Assembly (NCBI GenBank): GCA_028356795.1
Contig: JAOMVH010000012.1
Location: 1-32,889, forward strand
Length of the DNA stretch: 32,889 nucleotides
Reading direction: 5' to 3'
DNA from: Aliiglaciecola sp.
GTDB lineage: Bacteria > Pseudomonadota > Gammaproteobacteria > Enterobacterales > Alteromonadaceae
Part shown: one piece after another, positions 21,255 to 30,170 of the stretch
Numbering within the stretch: the stretch's first letter is position 1
Layout: every line of letters starts with the position of its first letter
Program-made: the position numbers and the translations under genes
The notes under the pieces: generated by a model
Seen by the model: only the letters and a program-made list of their open reading frames with translations
Database searches by the model: none
Told to the model about the DNA's origin: nothing

Positions 21255-21935
21255 CTAGTGTAAAATCGAGTTGTTAATTATTGAGTGAACAGTTTTCATC
21301 AACTGAGACTTGATATAAGAAGGCCTCATATCCTTTTCGATATCAGCGGACGTTTTTAAGAGCAGGTTTTCTAGGAATGTGTGTAAGGAAATACCGCCCG
21401 GGAAATGCAAAACTGAGCAGGTCTGAATCGTGTAGTAATAATAAAGAAGACATGCAAGTGCCTCATAACTGCCTTCCGTACTTACTTGGCTGAGCATTTT
21501 TGCCGTTTTCCAATAGCTCGATTTTCTTATTTTTTCGGGTGGCAGTATCTTAAGATTGAAGTTCACCAAAAAGTCTGGCTGATGAATGCACATTACCTTC
21601 CAAGCAAAGTCATTCGGTCCAGCATCTCTACCCACCGATATCAATTCAAAGAGTACGTGATCTAATTGTTTAAGCGATTGAGGGAAGAGTTGCTCAATTC
21701 GCTTTAATTTATCAAGCCTGCGTAACGGTTGACCTTGGTTTTTTAGATACCAAAAATGCGATATCTCCTCACCAACAACGGCTACATTTTCGCCTTGTTT
21801 CTTTATCACTTTTATTAATTGCGCAATAGATGACACCTTGGATTGTTTCATCAAATACTGAATCAAGCCCGAGGTAGCCATTCCTTGTATGTCTGACGCT
21901 ACTAGCGAGTAACGTTCTAGTCGCAATTCACGCAT
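21255..21935 (-). CDS. Divergent accessory protein of the mobility module, element 2
   Basis: A 226-aa protein, shorter than its 314-aa counterpart in element 1. It shows the same loose N-terminal pattern (ERYSLVASDIQGMATSGLIQ; LRRLDKLKRIEQLFPQSLKQ) and the same divergent place next to the inverted arm sites. Its stop TAG at 21255-21257 almost touches the last arm site. The C-terminal third of the element 1 protein has no equivalent. Ribosome site weak (GGGGAAG, somewhat distant). Function not recognised; the conserved position indicates a module-specific role. Confidence 0.65.
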   Translation of the reverse strand: MRELRLERYSLVASDIQGMATSGLIQYLMKQSKVSSIAQLIKVIKKQGENVAVVGEEISHFWYLKNQGQPLRRLDKLKRIEQLFPQSLKQLDHVLFELISVGRDAGPNDFAWKVMCIHQPDFLVNFNLKILPPEKIRKSSYWKTAKMLSQVSTEGSYEALACLLYYYYTIQTCSVLHFPGGISLHTFLENLLLKTSADIEKDMRPSYIKSQLMKTVHSIINNSILH

Positions 21936-22100
21936 TAGTCACTCTAACTTCCCCATTTTGCCCCACATTAGTGCAAAAATGCTAAACAACAGCCTCTTTT
22001 AACAAAATTGTTGTTAAATATCAGTGGGATAGTGCCATTGATTACTGGTTAGTTCAGTCTAGTCTTAGACAGTGCAGTTCACAAACTAATGGGAGGAAGA
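21936..22100. promoter_or_regulatory. Divergent intergenic region with inverted repeat, element 2
   Basis: TAACAA-AATTG-TTGTTA at about 22000-22017 is a perfect 6-bp inverted repeat with a 5-bp spacer and could be an operator for the divergent pair. The ribosome site GGGAGGA of the small gene lies at 22091-22097. I see no equally clear repeat in the element 1 gap. Confidence 0.35.
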
Positions 22101-22383
22101 ATGCATGAAGAAGTAGACAGACAAGTTAAAGCGTTAGCGCAGGATTTAGAAAGCGATCTTTATCGCTTGTATCAAAGTCCAATGCTGTCGGGTGATAACC
22201 TGCAAAAAGCGTTGGGGTTTTCATCTATTGACGCTTACAGACGCGCTCTGGCGCGAAAAAAGCTACCGATACCGGTATTCCAATTAGATGACAGACGGGG
22301 CACTTGCACTGGTTAAAGATGTCGCGCTTTGGTTGGCCACCCAATCGGTAACGGCAAAACACAAAAGAGACAAAGAAATATGA
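22101..22383 (+). pseudogene. Small basic protein of the mobility module, frameshifted
   Basis: The start is ATG 22101 behind GGGAGGA. The first ~64 residues match the intact 83-aa protein of element 1 (ESDLYRLYQSPMLSGDNLQKALG, read in two parts), but the frame ends at 22316. Reading one base over from the GGGG run at about 22299 gives RRG.LALVKDVALWLATQ and ends at TGA 22383, matching RRGYFALIKDVANYLAQ of element 1. One missing G would restore a ~94-aa protein. It may be decay, a sequencing error in the G-run or, less likely, programmed frameshifting. Confidence 0.65.
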
Positions 22384-22404
22384 ATTAATCTTGGCGTATA
22401 AAGC

Positions 22405-22440
22405 AAAAAACCTCGCGATTGGTACTCGCAAGGTTTCTTA
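22405..22440 (+). terminator. Hairpin between the small gene and the transposase
   Basis: AAACCTCGCGA (22408-22418) and TCGCAAGGTTT (22426-22436) form an 11-bp stem with one mismatch and a 7-base loop, with an A-run before it. It lies 25 bp after the small gene and about 150 bp before the transposase start, so it could attenuate transposase expression. Element 1 has only a 52-bp gap without such a hairpin. Confidence 0.45.
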
Positions 22441-22505
22441 ACAGTGTCTTGGTTTGAGCTTCAGACATTGAAAGCTTAGTTGATATCTCAGCTAAGTCAA
22501 ATTTT

Positions 22506-22553
22506 GGTGACTTGTCGCCAGGGTGACTTGTCGCCAGGGTGGCTTTGTGCGCC
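22506..22553 (+). repeat. 16-bp tandem repeat before the transposase
   Basis: GGTGACTTGTCGCCAG occurs at 22506-22521 and 22522-22537, followed by a degenerate unit GGTGGCTTTGTGCGCC. The third unit ends 31 bp before the transposase ATG. It is absent from element 1. Confidence 0.7.
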
Positions 22554-22584
22554 TGTTTTTCAAGTGATTAACAGGAGAACAAAC

Positions 22585-24123
22585 ATGAATTGTGTCGCAA
22601 GAGTGCGTGAATTATCGCGCATCAGATCCATCACAAATTTCAGCAATCGCAAAATCGCTGAGACCCTTGGCTGTTCACACCAGACCGTGGGGCGAGATTT
22701 AAAGTTGCTTAAGGAGCAAAAGTTAGACTGTGTGCAAATCAGTCAGTTCGATGACGAAGAGCTTTCAGCGCTATTGTTCCCAATAAAATCACTAGCAGTC
22801 TTTAATAAACGTTTGCCGAATTTCGATGATTGGGTAAACGAGCTAACGAAGAAACATCAGACGATTCGCAATCTGTGGTTTATCTACTACAAGCAAGATC
22901 CTGAAACCGCATACGAACTTAGCACGATTTATCAAAAGTTCGAGCAATACCGCACAGAAAACAAGCTAGAAGCCTGTTTTGATCACAAACCAGGGGATGA
23001 GGCTCAATACGATTATTGTGGAAAGCAGATAAAAGTGACTTTTCTAGGCGAAACAGAACCTCAGACACTGTCTGTTTTTGTTGGCGTGCTTTGCTATTCG
23101 CATTACTTCCTTGCCTATGCAACTAAAGGGCAAACGTCACAAGGCTGGTGCATTGGGACTAGAGCTTTTTTGGAATACATCGGTGGTGTTCCTAAGGTTG
23201 GTGTGCCGGACAATCCCAAAGCGGTTGTGATAACACCCAGACCTAATTTAAAGCTCAACCCTAAATATGAGTACTTTAGCAAATACTACGATTTTATTCC
23301 TATACCGGCACGTCCGGGAAAGCCGCAAGATAAAGCTATCGCAGAAAAAACAGTTCAGTTCGTCAGCCAGCGAATTTTGATGAATATTGAATCGATGCGT
23401 TTTAAAGACATTGACGAGCTAAATGCCTTTCTTCGTAGTGAGTGCGACAAGCTCAATGCTGCGCCATTTCAAAAGCGCAGCACCTCACGTTTAGCGGCTT
23501 TTCAGCTGGATGAAAAGCCATTATTAACAGATTTGCCTGACCGACCTCTAGCGCCCATAGAGCGCGCAACGTGTATCACAATTCCGAGTAACTATCGCGT
23601 CGTTTACGATGAGCATAGGTATTCTGTTCCTTGGCGTTGGCGAAACAAACCCGCTGAGCTAATTGTAACCAAAGACGAGATAAGGATTACCTATGCCAAT
23701 AAAGCACCTATTGTGCATCAACGCTCCTACGAAAAAGGCAAAGAATCGGTCGTCAAGAGTCACCTTCATCCAAGACATCAGGCAATGGTGTTATTGCCTA
23801 TGCAGGCCTTTGTAGATTGGGCGCAAGATTATGGTGAAAACACTGTACAGCTCATTGAAAAAATCTTTGAAGGTAAACCAGAAGCCGATATTCGTGCCAA
23901 CCACGCATGCAAATCCGTTCAATCCATTGCAAAAAAATACTCTGATATTGAAGTTGAGGCCGCAGTTGGATTTTGTTTGCAACTCAACAAATACACACCG
24001 ACGGCGCTGAAGCATGCGCTCGCGTCTAAAGTTTATGAGGATGAAGAAACGGAAATCCCCATTGTTGGAATGCATGAAAATGTGAGAGGTGCTAATCACT
24101 ACGAGTGGATGGGGAGACAATAA
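22585..24123 (+). CDS. IS21/IstA-like DDE transposase, element 2
   Basis: A 512-aa protein with start ATG 22585 behind AGGAG; an in-frame ATG at 22480 lies in the repeat leader and lacks a ribosome site. N-terminal helix-turn-helix NRKIAETLGCSHQTVGRDLK (21-40). The triad is D143 (EAQYDYCG), D209 (GVPDNPKAVV) and E254 (PGKPQDKAIAEKTVQFV), which matches IstA motifs more closely than the element 1 copy does. HRYSVPWRW is the C-terminal barrel motif. The stop TAA and the ATPase ATG share one base (TAATG). Confidence 0.92.
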   Translation: MNCVARVRELSRIRSITNFSNRKIAETLGCSHQTVGRDLKLLKEQKLDCVQISQFDDEELSALLFPIKSLAVFNKRLPNFDDWVNELTKKHQTIRNLWFIYYKQDPETAYELSTIYQKFEQYRTENKLEACFDHKPGDEAQYDYCGKQIKVTFLGETEPQTLSVFVGVLCYSHYFLAYATKGQTSQGWCIGTRAFLEYIGGVPKVGVPDNPKAVVITPRPNLKLNPKYEYFSKYYDFIPIPARPGKPQDKAIAEKTVQFVSQRILMNIESMRFKDIDELNAFLRSECDKLNAAPFQKRSTSRLAAFQLDEKPLLTDLPDRPLAPIERATCITIPSNYRVVYDEHRYSVPWRWRNKPAELIVTKDEIRITYANKAPIVHQRSYEKGKESVVKSHLHPRHQAMVLLPMQAFVDWAQDYGENTVQLIEKIFEGKPEADIRANHACKSVQSIAKKYSDIEVEAAVGFCLQLNKYTPTALKHALASKVYEDEETEIPIVGMHENVRGANHYEWMGRQ

Positions 24124-24878
24124 TGGATAAAGTAACCATCGCGAAAAAATTCGCCGAATTGAAATGGCTTGGAGCCGCGCACTTTATTGAGCATCTTGAG
24201 ATTGACCAGTACGACTCTTCACATCAGCTTTTAACTCTGTTGAATGATTTAGCAATTAGTCAGCAGTCGTATTTTGCCGTTAACAGACAGCAACGCCTTA
24301 AGAAGGCCGCGAAACTGAGATGGCCAGATGCAATGATTAATGATTTCAGCTATCGCTGCGAAACGAAGGCCGTTCAAGAGAGTATTGCAAAGGCCTGTGA
24401 CGACGCTTGGGTGGAATACCACTCGCACAAGGTTCTAACGGGTGCCGCTGGAACAGGCAAGACAACGTTAGCGTGCGCTATTGCTAATAAGCTGCTGATG
24501 AAAGGCTACAGCGTGCGAATGATGCGATTCAATGATTTGATATTTGATTTAGCAACCCATGAAAAGGAAGGGACTTACCAGAGTTATATCCAGCGCTTGT
24601 GTAAATTCAACGTATTGGTTATTGATGATTGGGCACTTTTCCCGCTTAACACCAAGCAACGTCAAATGCTGTACGAGCTGATTGAGCGTCGTGAACAAGT
24701 TGGGTCACTGATCATAACCAGTCAATATTCCTTTGATAAATGGCATGAGGCAATTGGCGAGGTCACCATTGCAGATGCGGTTATCGATCGCATTGCTTCG
24801 ATGTCTGATGTAATAGCTCTGCGTGGCGATCCAAAAAGAAAATCGCACCGGGTATCAGGAGGTCAACGAAATGGCTAA
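24123..24878 (+). CDS. IstB-like AAA+ transposition ATPase, element 2
   Basis: A 251-aa protein with Walker A GAAGTGKTT, Walker B VLVIDDWA and LIITSQYSFDKWHEAIGE, as in IstB. It is translationally coupled to the transposase (TAATG) and overlaps the next gene by 8 bp, the same overlap length as in element 1. It would form the ATP-dependent target-DNA filament that licenses the transposase. Confidence 0.92.
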   Translation: MDKVTIAKKFAELKWLGAAHFIEHLEIDQYDSSHQLLTLLNDLAISQQSYFAVNRQQRLKKAAKLRWPDAMINDFSYRCETKAVQESIAKACDDAWVEYHSHKVLTGAAGTGKTTLACAIANKLLMKGYSVRMMRFNDLIFDLATHEKEGTYQSYIQRLCKFNVLVIDDWALFPLNTKQRQMLYELIERREQVGSLIITSQYSFDKWHEAIGEVTIADAVIDRIASMSDVIALRGDPKRKSHRVSGGQRNG

Positions 24879-25692
24879 GTTTAATGCTGTTCCTCATGCT
24901 TCTTATCTGTTTGCGCCACCTGTTGTTGAGTTTGACCGTCACATTGTCGAGCGGCATGTTCCTAAAATGTTGGAACATTATCATCAATGCTTAAAACGCC
25001 ATCTGAAGCCATTGGCTTTTGCAATGAATGTACTAGGTCTTTCTAGAGACACCATTAATGCCAGTAAGATTGGTTTTGTTGACCGGTCCTTACCTTTGCA
25101 GTTTCCATATCACAAAACGGTTGAAGGCAGAAAGCTGCGGGGTGCGCTCATTCGACTGAGGTTTTTAGCCGGTACAGGCCACGAAATCATGCGTGGTTGC
25201 TTAACGCTTCCTTTATTTAGTGAAGATAATCAGGTGGGCATGTGCGGTCTTCGCTATGACAGGCCAAGACGTGACAAGGTATCGTTTAAATGCACAACAT
25301 TTTGCGACCTGCCGATATTTGGACCGTCACTTTCTGGCAGTGTTGCGATGTTGTGTAATACGCCGTTCACAGTTTTAGCGTTAGCCGAACGAGGCTACAA
25401 GAATGGATTTGCGGTACTGGGCACTGATGTAACTGCATTTACCTTGGCTGAGCTTGTCAAAAAAGGCGTGACTTCTGTGGTGGTATTTACCGATGCAACT
25501 TCTGATGAAACCGAAACGACTGAATTACGCACAACGTTGAGAGCGTTTGGATTGACGTTGTGTGAAGTCCCCTTGCCATTTGTCGTAGAAAATCTGGGTA
25601 AATGGGAAGAATACCAATGGCAGCTTTTCGACAAACGGTTAACTCGGGTGCTAAAAGAAAAAGGGCTTCGTAATGAGCGATACCAGGCCTGA
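24871..25692 (+). CDS. Degenerate DnaG-core/TOPRIM-like protein, element 2
   Basis: A 273-aa protein with start ATG 24871 behind AGGAGG. It shares IGFVDRSLPLQFPYHKTVEG and RGCLTLPLFSEDNQVGMCGLRY with the DnaG-like core pattern of the element 1 protein (LGFCNRSLVTKMPHH; YRGCITVPIFHKGEIVAYYG). The strand expected to carry the TOPRIM Glu reads MLCNTPFTVLAL, so the Glu is missing here too, and VVVFTDAT stands where the DxD motif would be. Similar loss in two diverged copies means the protein is maintained without primase or topoisomerase chemistry. It overlaps the recombinase by 20 bp. Confidence 0.7.
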   Translation: MAKFNAVPHASYLFAPPVVEFDRHIVERHVPKMLEHYHQCLKRHLKPLAFAMNVLGLSRDTINASKIGFVDRSLPLQFPYHKTVEGRKLRGALIRLRFLAGTGHEIMRGCLTLPLFSEDNQVGMCGLRYDRPRRDKVSFKCTTFCDLPIFGPSLSGSVAMLCNTPFTVLALAERGYKNGFAVLGTDVTAFTLAELVKKGVTSVVVFTDATSDETETTELRTTLRAFGLTLCEVPLPFVVENLGKWEEYQWQLFDKRLTRVLKEKGLRNERYQA

Positions 25693-26632
25693 ATCGTTTA
25701 TTGATTGTTTTGAGCTGTACTTTGAGGATTGCCACTCAAGCGGGCAGTCTTTATCAACTGTCCGTATTAAAGAGTGCAATCTAAACTTGTTCCTGAAATG
25801 GAGTGTGGGTGAAGCGATTGCTTCTCCTTACGATCTTACAAAGAAAGACCTAGAGCGGTATAAGCGCTACCTCAATACCTATATCAACCCTCGAACCAAT
25901 GAGTTGCTTTCGCTAGCGACGCGTAAAAAGCGACTGGAAGCCGTCAAAACTTTCTATTCCCGTTTGGCCTATCTGGAAATTATTGAGCAAAGTCCATTGG
26001 ACAAATTTGAGCTACCAAAAGTACCAAAGTCGTTGCCGACTGCTTTTCTGACATTCAAGGATTTAGAGCGGGTATTTCAACAATGTGATTATGCCGGACT
26101 AAAAGGCATTCGAGACCGAGCTATTATGGAAACATTTTATGCAACAGCTATAAGGCGCATGGAGCTTGGAAGACTGAAGCTTTGGAATATTGAACGCTCT
26201 GAAACTGGACTTGCACAAGTGCGTGTAAACAAGGGAAAAGGTGCTAAAGATCGATATGTTCCCATATCCAATCGCGCGCTGAAGTATGTAGATAAATATT
26301 TGAAAGAATGTCGGCCAATATTAGAGACGTTTCATTCAGACACTACTTTATTCCTTAATAACCAAGGAAAGGCATTTACGGAAACCCAATTATCAGAGTT
26401 GGTTAAAAAGTACTTGTTGAAGGCCGGTTTTGAAGTCAATGCTTCATGCAATGTTTTTCGTCATTCTGCGGCGACTCACATGCTTGAGAATGGTGCGAAC
26501 CTACGCCAGATACAGGAGTTTTTAGGGCATTCAGATTTGTCTACTACGCAGGTGTACACTCATGTCGTACGAAATGAGTTAAACAATGCATATATTCAGT
26601 GTCATCCGTCAGCCAGAGAAGATTCTTTGTAA
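25673..26632 (+). CDS. Tyrosine recombinase, element 2
   Basis: A 319-aa protein. N-terminal SAM-like domain (GQSLSTVRIKECNLNLFLKW). Catalytic residues are R161 (AIRRMEL), K189 (NKGKGAKDRY), R263, H286 (LGHSDLSTTQ) and Y295 (VYTHV), with Asn260 in place of the usual first His (NVFRHSAATHML). The C-terminal 150 residues are clearly closer to the element 1 recombinase than the N-terminal domain is. ATG 25673 lies inside the previous gene, behind AAAGGG. Probable resolvase or integrase acting at the core site 21147-21172. Confidence 0.9.
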   Translation: MSDTRPESFIDCFELYFEDCHSSGQSLSTVRIKECNLNLFLKWSVGEAIASPYDLTKKDLERYKRYLNTYINPRTNELLSLATRKKRLEAVKTFYSRLAYLEIIEQSPLDKFELPKVPKSLPTAFLTFKDLERVFQQCDYAGLKGIRDRAIMETFYATAIRRMELGRLKLWNIERSETGLAQVRVNKGKGAKDRYVPISNRALKYVDKYLKECRPILETFHSDTTLFLNNQGKAFTETQLSELVKKYLLKAGFEVNASCNVFRHSAATHMLENGANLRQIQEFLGHSDLSTTQVYTHVVRNELNNAYIQCHPSAREDSL

Positions 26633-26686
26633 TTATTGTTAGGCATTCTTAAGCTTATGAATCACAGAACTTAATCATTAATACAG

Positions 26687-26760
26687 TGTCGTATGTTTGC
26701 AGTTTTATGTTGTCGTATTTTTGCAATTGACAAATGTCGTATTTTTGCGCATTATTTGCA
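26687..26760 (+). promoter_or_regulatory. AbiE promoter with three 24-bp-phased operator repeats
   Basis: TGTCGTATGTTTGCA (26687), TGTCGTATTTTTGCA (26711) and TGTCGTATTTTTGCG (26735) are direct repeats exactly 24 bp apart. A perfect -35 TTGACA lies at 26727-26732 and a fair -10 CATTAT at 26750-26755 with 17-bp spacing. The third repeat fills the spacer, so a bound protein would block RNA polymerase. AbiEi-type antitoxins are known to repress their own operon by binding promoter repeats. Confidence 0.7.
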
Positions 26761-26782
26761 CTGTGTTTATAGGAGAATTAAC

Positions 26783-27184
26783 ATGACAATTCAAAGCAGA
26801 ATACAAACGAGAGTAAAGCGCTCGAAGCGTTCTGTTTTCTTGCGCTCAGACTTTAAAGACATTGCCGATTATGACCAAGTAGGCAGAGGGCTGAGAAATC
26901 TTGTCAGTGACGGTCTACTGATGAAAATTGGTTATGGGCTGTATGTGCGTGCCAGAGTCAATCGCATTACTGGAAAATTAATGCCTGATAACGCAGCAGG
27001 CGCGGACGGCGTGGTGATTGAAGCGATGGAAAAGTTAGGTGTCGATTACCAGTTTGATGATTTATCAAATCTGAACTTCTCAGGCAACAGCACACAAATC
27101 CCCGCCAAGGTAAAAATCACGCCTAAGAGTGCGCGTTTTACACGTAAAATTGCTGTAGGGACGCAGCTTGTCAACGCAGGTTGA
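26783..27184 (+). CDS. abiEi: AbiEi-type antitoxin (DUF6088 winged helix)
   Basis: A 133-aa protein with start ATG 26783 behind AGGAG. The N-terminal winged-helix part reads RVKRSKRSVFLRSDFKDIADYDQ and VGRGLRNLVSDGLLMKIGYGLY. The C-terminal part ends PKSARFTRKIAVGTQLVNAG. It is shorter than lactococcal AbiEi and matches the DUF6088 type. It should neutralise the AbiEii nucleotidyltransferase (type IV pair) and repress the promoter just upstream. It overlaps abiEii by 17 bp. Confidence 0.8.
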   Translation: MTIQSRIQTRVKRSKRSVFLRSDFKDIADYDQVGRGLRNLVSDGLLMKIGYGLYVRARVNRITGKLMPDNAAGADGVVIEAMEKLGVDYQFDDLSNLNFSGNSTQIPAKVKITPKSARFTRKIAVGTQLVNAG

Positions 27185-28151
27185 TAGTTCCCTTTTTGTT
27201 GATGTTGCCGATGCCATAGGGCTAGGCAACCCCGCTATCGTTGAAAAAGACTATTATGTTGTTCAACTATTAAAGCTCTTATCTGCAATCGAATTCGAAT
27301 ACCACCAGTTGGTATTTACTGGCGGGACTGCACTTGCCAAGTCTGCTATCAAAACGTATCGCATGTCAGAAGATATCGATATAAAGCTGGTTCCGAATCA
27401 GGTATTTCGTGGTCTAACATCACGAAGCATCAAGCGAAAGGCTCGTAAAGCGGTTAAGCAGCATATTGAGTCATTGATAGCAGAGAACGGCACCTTTTCC
27501 ATTGAAGAGCAGACAACTGTAAAAGATGAATACCGCTACTTCAGTTTCGATATCCGTTATCCCCAAGCACACCAACAAGCACCTTGCCTGCGCCCCTATA
27601 TCAAATTGGAATTCATCGAATCAGAACTTTTAGACGAACCTGAATCTAAAAGCATTCAATCTATTTATGCCGAAGTTCTCAAATCTGATACAGAAGTAAA
27701 CAACATGGCATGTGCCGCCATCCTAGAAACACAAGCCGAAAAACTGTTATCGATGATGCGCAGAACTTCGAGTGTCGCCAGAAATCATGAACGTGATGAT
27801 GACGAGACCCTGATCCGGCACATCTACGACACATACCATATCCAGCAGGCTCAACCAGCAAATATAGAATCACTTGGCAAATTAGTGGCAACCGCTATTG
27901 CGCTAGATATTGAACGCTTCGGTAATCAGCATCCGAAAATGGTTGAATCGCCCATCGATGAATTGCGCTTCGGATTACAGCTACTGACTGATGATTCTAA
28001 GTTCGAGGAAAGATACAACAGCTATGTGAGTCCAATGGTATATGCAGAAAGCCCGGTGAATTGGGAAAATGCGTTAGCGGTATTCACCAAATTGGCCAAT
28101 GAAGTATTGGATTATGTTGGGCAAAAAGTTAGCCTGAGTACAGTAATATGA
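27168..28151 (+). CDS. abiEii: AbiEii-type nucleotidyltransferase toxin
   Basis: A 327-aa protein. The start is taken as TTG 27168, behind AGGGA and inside the antitoxin end; no ATG fits better. Motifs VEKDYYVVQ (25-33), FTGGTALAKS (50-59) and MSEDIDIKL (66-74) are the DUF1814/AbiEii nucleotidyltransferase signature, with the catalytic acidic pair D69 and D71. Such toxins modify tRNA 3' ends (MenT) or act as GTP-binding nucleotidyltransferases, arresting growth during phage attack. The GHKL-Shedu gene starts 33 bp after its stop. Confidence 0.85.
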   Translation: MSTQVDSSLFVDVADAIGLGNPAIVEKDYYVVQLLKLLSAIEFEYHQLVFTGGTALAKSAIKTYRMSEDIDIKLVPNQVFRGLTSRSIKRKARKAVKQHIESLIAENGTFSIEEQTTVKDEYRYFSFDIRYPQAHQQAPCLRPYIKLEFIESELLDEPESKSIQSIYAEVLKSDTEVNNMACAAILETQAEKLLSMMRRTSSVARNHERDDDETLIRHIYDTYHIQQAQPANIESLGKLVATAIALDIERFGNQHPKMVESPIDELRFGLQLLTDDSKFEERYNSYVSPMVYAESPVNWENALAVFTKLANEVLDYVGQKVSLSTVI

Positions 28152-28184
28152 TTGTCAAAAGAATAAAAGTATAAGGAAATTCAA

Positions 28185-30170
28185 ATGCCTCGCTCCGCTT
28201 TTAAAGGTACGGCGAATATAACTGACCAAGGGATAAAAAAGCATTTCAAAAATTATGAGCCGTGGCAGGCTTTATTTGAATTGGTTTGGAATGGTCTTGA
28301 CGCAAAAGCAACACGCATTGACATCAATATCGAAAGTAACAATATGGATGGCGTGGAACTCATTCACGTTATCGACAATGGAGATGGTATTGATTTCCAC
28401 AACTTGTCAGACAATTTTGACAGATTTAACGAATCCCTGAAAAAAGGCGCAAGTCAGCATGGTAGTCACGGGAGAGGACGTTTATCTTTCTACAAACTAT
28501 GCCAAGATGCGTCTTGGTACACTCGATTTGACAGTTCGGATGTTTGTATATCAATCAATAGTGGAAACGTAAAAGACTATAATGGCGAAAACTTATCGAC
28601 TAACGAGCAAGTTGAGTGCGTACGTAAGTTAGAAAGCGGCACCTGTGTAGAGCTTAAAAACTTCACAGAAAACTTGCCAGAGATCGATGATTTACTTCAC
28701 AGATTTTCTATCGAGTTTGGCTGGTATCTAGCATTAAATAAAGAACGTGAGATCTTCTTCAATAACGGTCAACACAAAGTATCTATACCTGCTCATGATT
28801 TTAAAGAAGTCGAATTAGTTATTGAGGAAACCCCGTTCAAACTTACCTTCTTAAGGTGGCACGACAAACCGTCATCTGAGCAGTCACATTACTATCTTTT
28901 GAATAGTGCAGGCCGTACTGTTTACAAGCAATATAGCAGTTATAACAAAAAGAGCCTGTTTTGGCTGAGCGCGTATGCACAGTCTGAATGGGCGGATGGT
29001 TTTACTGAGCAAAAGCCGGATATGTTTGTAGCTGAAAACCGAACAACATCTTCTCGAACATACAAAAAGCTGTTAGAAATTCTCAATGGTTACTCAAAAG
29101 AAATTTATGACGATTACTTACGTCGGTTCGTAGATGACGAAATAGAAAAGTTTAAGGATGAGGGGGCTTTTCCAACCTACTCCCATCAAGATGCAAGTTA
29201 TGCCGAGTGGAGACTCGAAAACACTCTTGCACTGGTTAGACAGATATATATCAGCGAACCCGCCCTCTTCAAAAAGTCTAATAAGAAGCAGCGAAAAATC
29301 ATTATTAGACTACTGGATAAAATTACAGTGTCGGACCATAATGAAGATCTTTTTGAAGTGTTGGAAAGTGTGTTGGATTTAGAACCTGAAAAAATGAAGC
29401 TATTCTCTGAGCAGGTGCAGAGGTCAAAGCTTGAACACATTATAAGTACAATTGATGTCCTTCATAGAAGGGAACACGCTGTGCGCATGATCAGGGAAAT
29501 AATGAGAAATCATTATCAAAACGTATTAGAAACACCTGATATGCAGATCGTAATAGAAAACAATACATGGCTGTTTGGGCCACAGTACGAAACGATTGGT
29601 GCAGAAGAAGACGACTTTATTTCCATTACTAAAAAAATGCGTAATGAAATTAAGGGTATTGATGACATTGAAGAAGATGATGTTGAAGATATATCTCATA
29701 TTGACGGTGTAAGAGGTCAGGTGGATCTTTTCCTTGCTGGGCGTATTCCAAAAACTGATTATGATGGCACAAAGTATTTCCATTGCGTTGTTATTGAAAT
29801 AAAGCGCCCCGGTATAGCTTTGAATTACAAACATCTAAGTCAGCTTGATAGGTACGCTTCAATTTTGGCAAAAAACCCAGAGTTTAATGGCGACAATACA
29901 AGAATCGACTTAATCTTGGTTGGCAGAAAAATTTCTGGAAGCGACACGTCAATCAAGGCAAGACTCGAAACATGCAGAGACAAGCAAGATCCCGGCTTGG
30001 TAACGGCGGGTAAAATTAAATCCTATGTTAAAACGTGGGAAACGATATGCGAAGAGTTCGAGCTATCGAACGATTTCTTGCTTAGTACCTTAGAGACCAA
30101 GAAAGCTAGCCTTTCTGATTATAGCGCCTCAAAGTTATTGGAAAGCTTGCACTCCAATAAAACCCAGTAA
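28185..30170 (+). CDS. GHKL ATPase fused to a Shedu-like PD-(D/E)XK nuclease, copy 2
   Basis: A 661-aa protein with AAGGAAATT before ATG 28185. ATPase motifs: FELVWNGLDAKA (E32, N36, D39), DNGDGI (64-69) and HGSHGRGRLSFY. Nuclease motifs: VIENNTWLFG, GQVDLFL, and VVIEIKRPG with E538 and K540. Similarity to copy 1 extends over the full length and is highest around KIIIRLLDKITVSDHN and the nuclease core. Here it sits in the AbiE operon with no visible promoter of its own, unlike copy 1. This gives two backgrounds for one protein family and argues that it can work as a single-gene system. No terminator is seen before the rhs tip. Confidence 0.75.
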   Translation: MPRSAFKGTANITDQGIKKHFKNYEPWQALFELVWNGLDAKATRIDINIESNNMDGVELIHVIDNGDGIDFHNLSDNFDRFNESLKKGASQHGSHGRGRLSFYKLCQDASWYTRFDSSDVCISINSGNVKDYNGENLSTNEQVECVRKLESGTCVELKNFTENLPEIDDLLHRFSIEFGWYLALNKEREIFFNNGQHKVSIPAHDFKEVELVIEETPFKLTFLRWHDKPSSEQSHYYLLNSAGRTVYKQYSSYNKKSLFWLSAYAQSEWADGFTEQKPDMFVAENRTTSSRTYKKLLEILNGYSKEIYDDYLRRFVDDEIEKFKDEGAFPTYSHQDASYAEWRLENTLALVRQIYISEPALFKKSNKKQRKIIIRLLDKITVSDHNEDLFEVLESVLDLEPEKMKLFSEQVQRSKLEHIISTIDVLHRREHAVRMIREIMRNHYQNVLETPDMQIVIENNTWLFGPQYETIGAEEDDFISITKKMRNEIKGIDDIEEDDVEDISHIDGVRGQVDLFLAGRIPKTDYDGTKYFHCVVIEIKRPGIALNYKHLSQLDRYASILAKNPEFNGDNTRIDLILVGRKISGSDTSIKARLETCRDKQDPGLVTAGKIKSYVKTWETICEEFELSNDFLLSTLETKKASLSDYSASKLLESLHSNKTQ

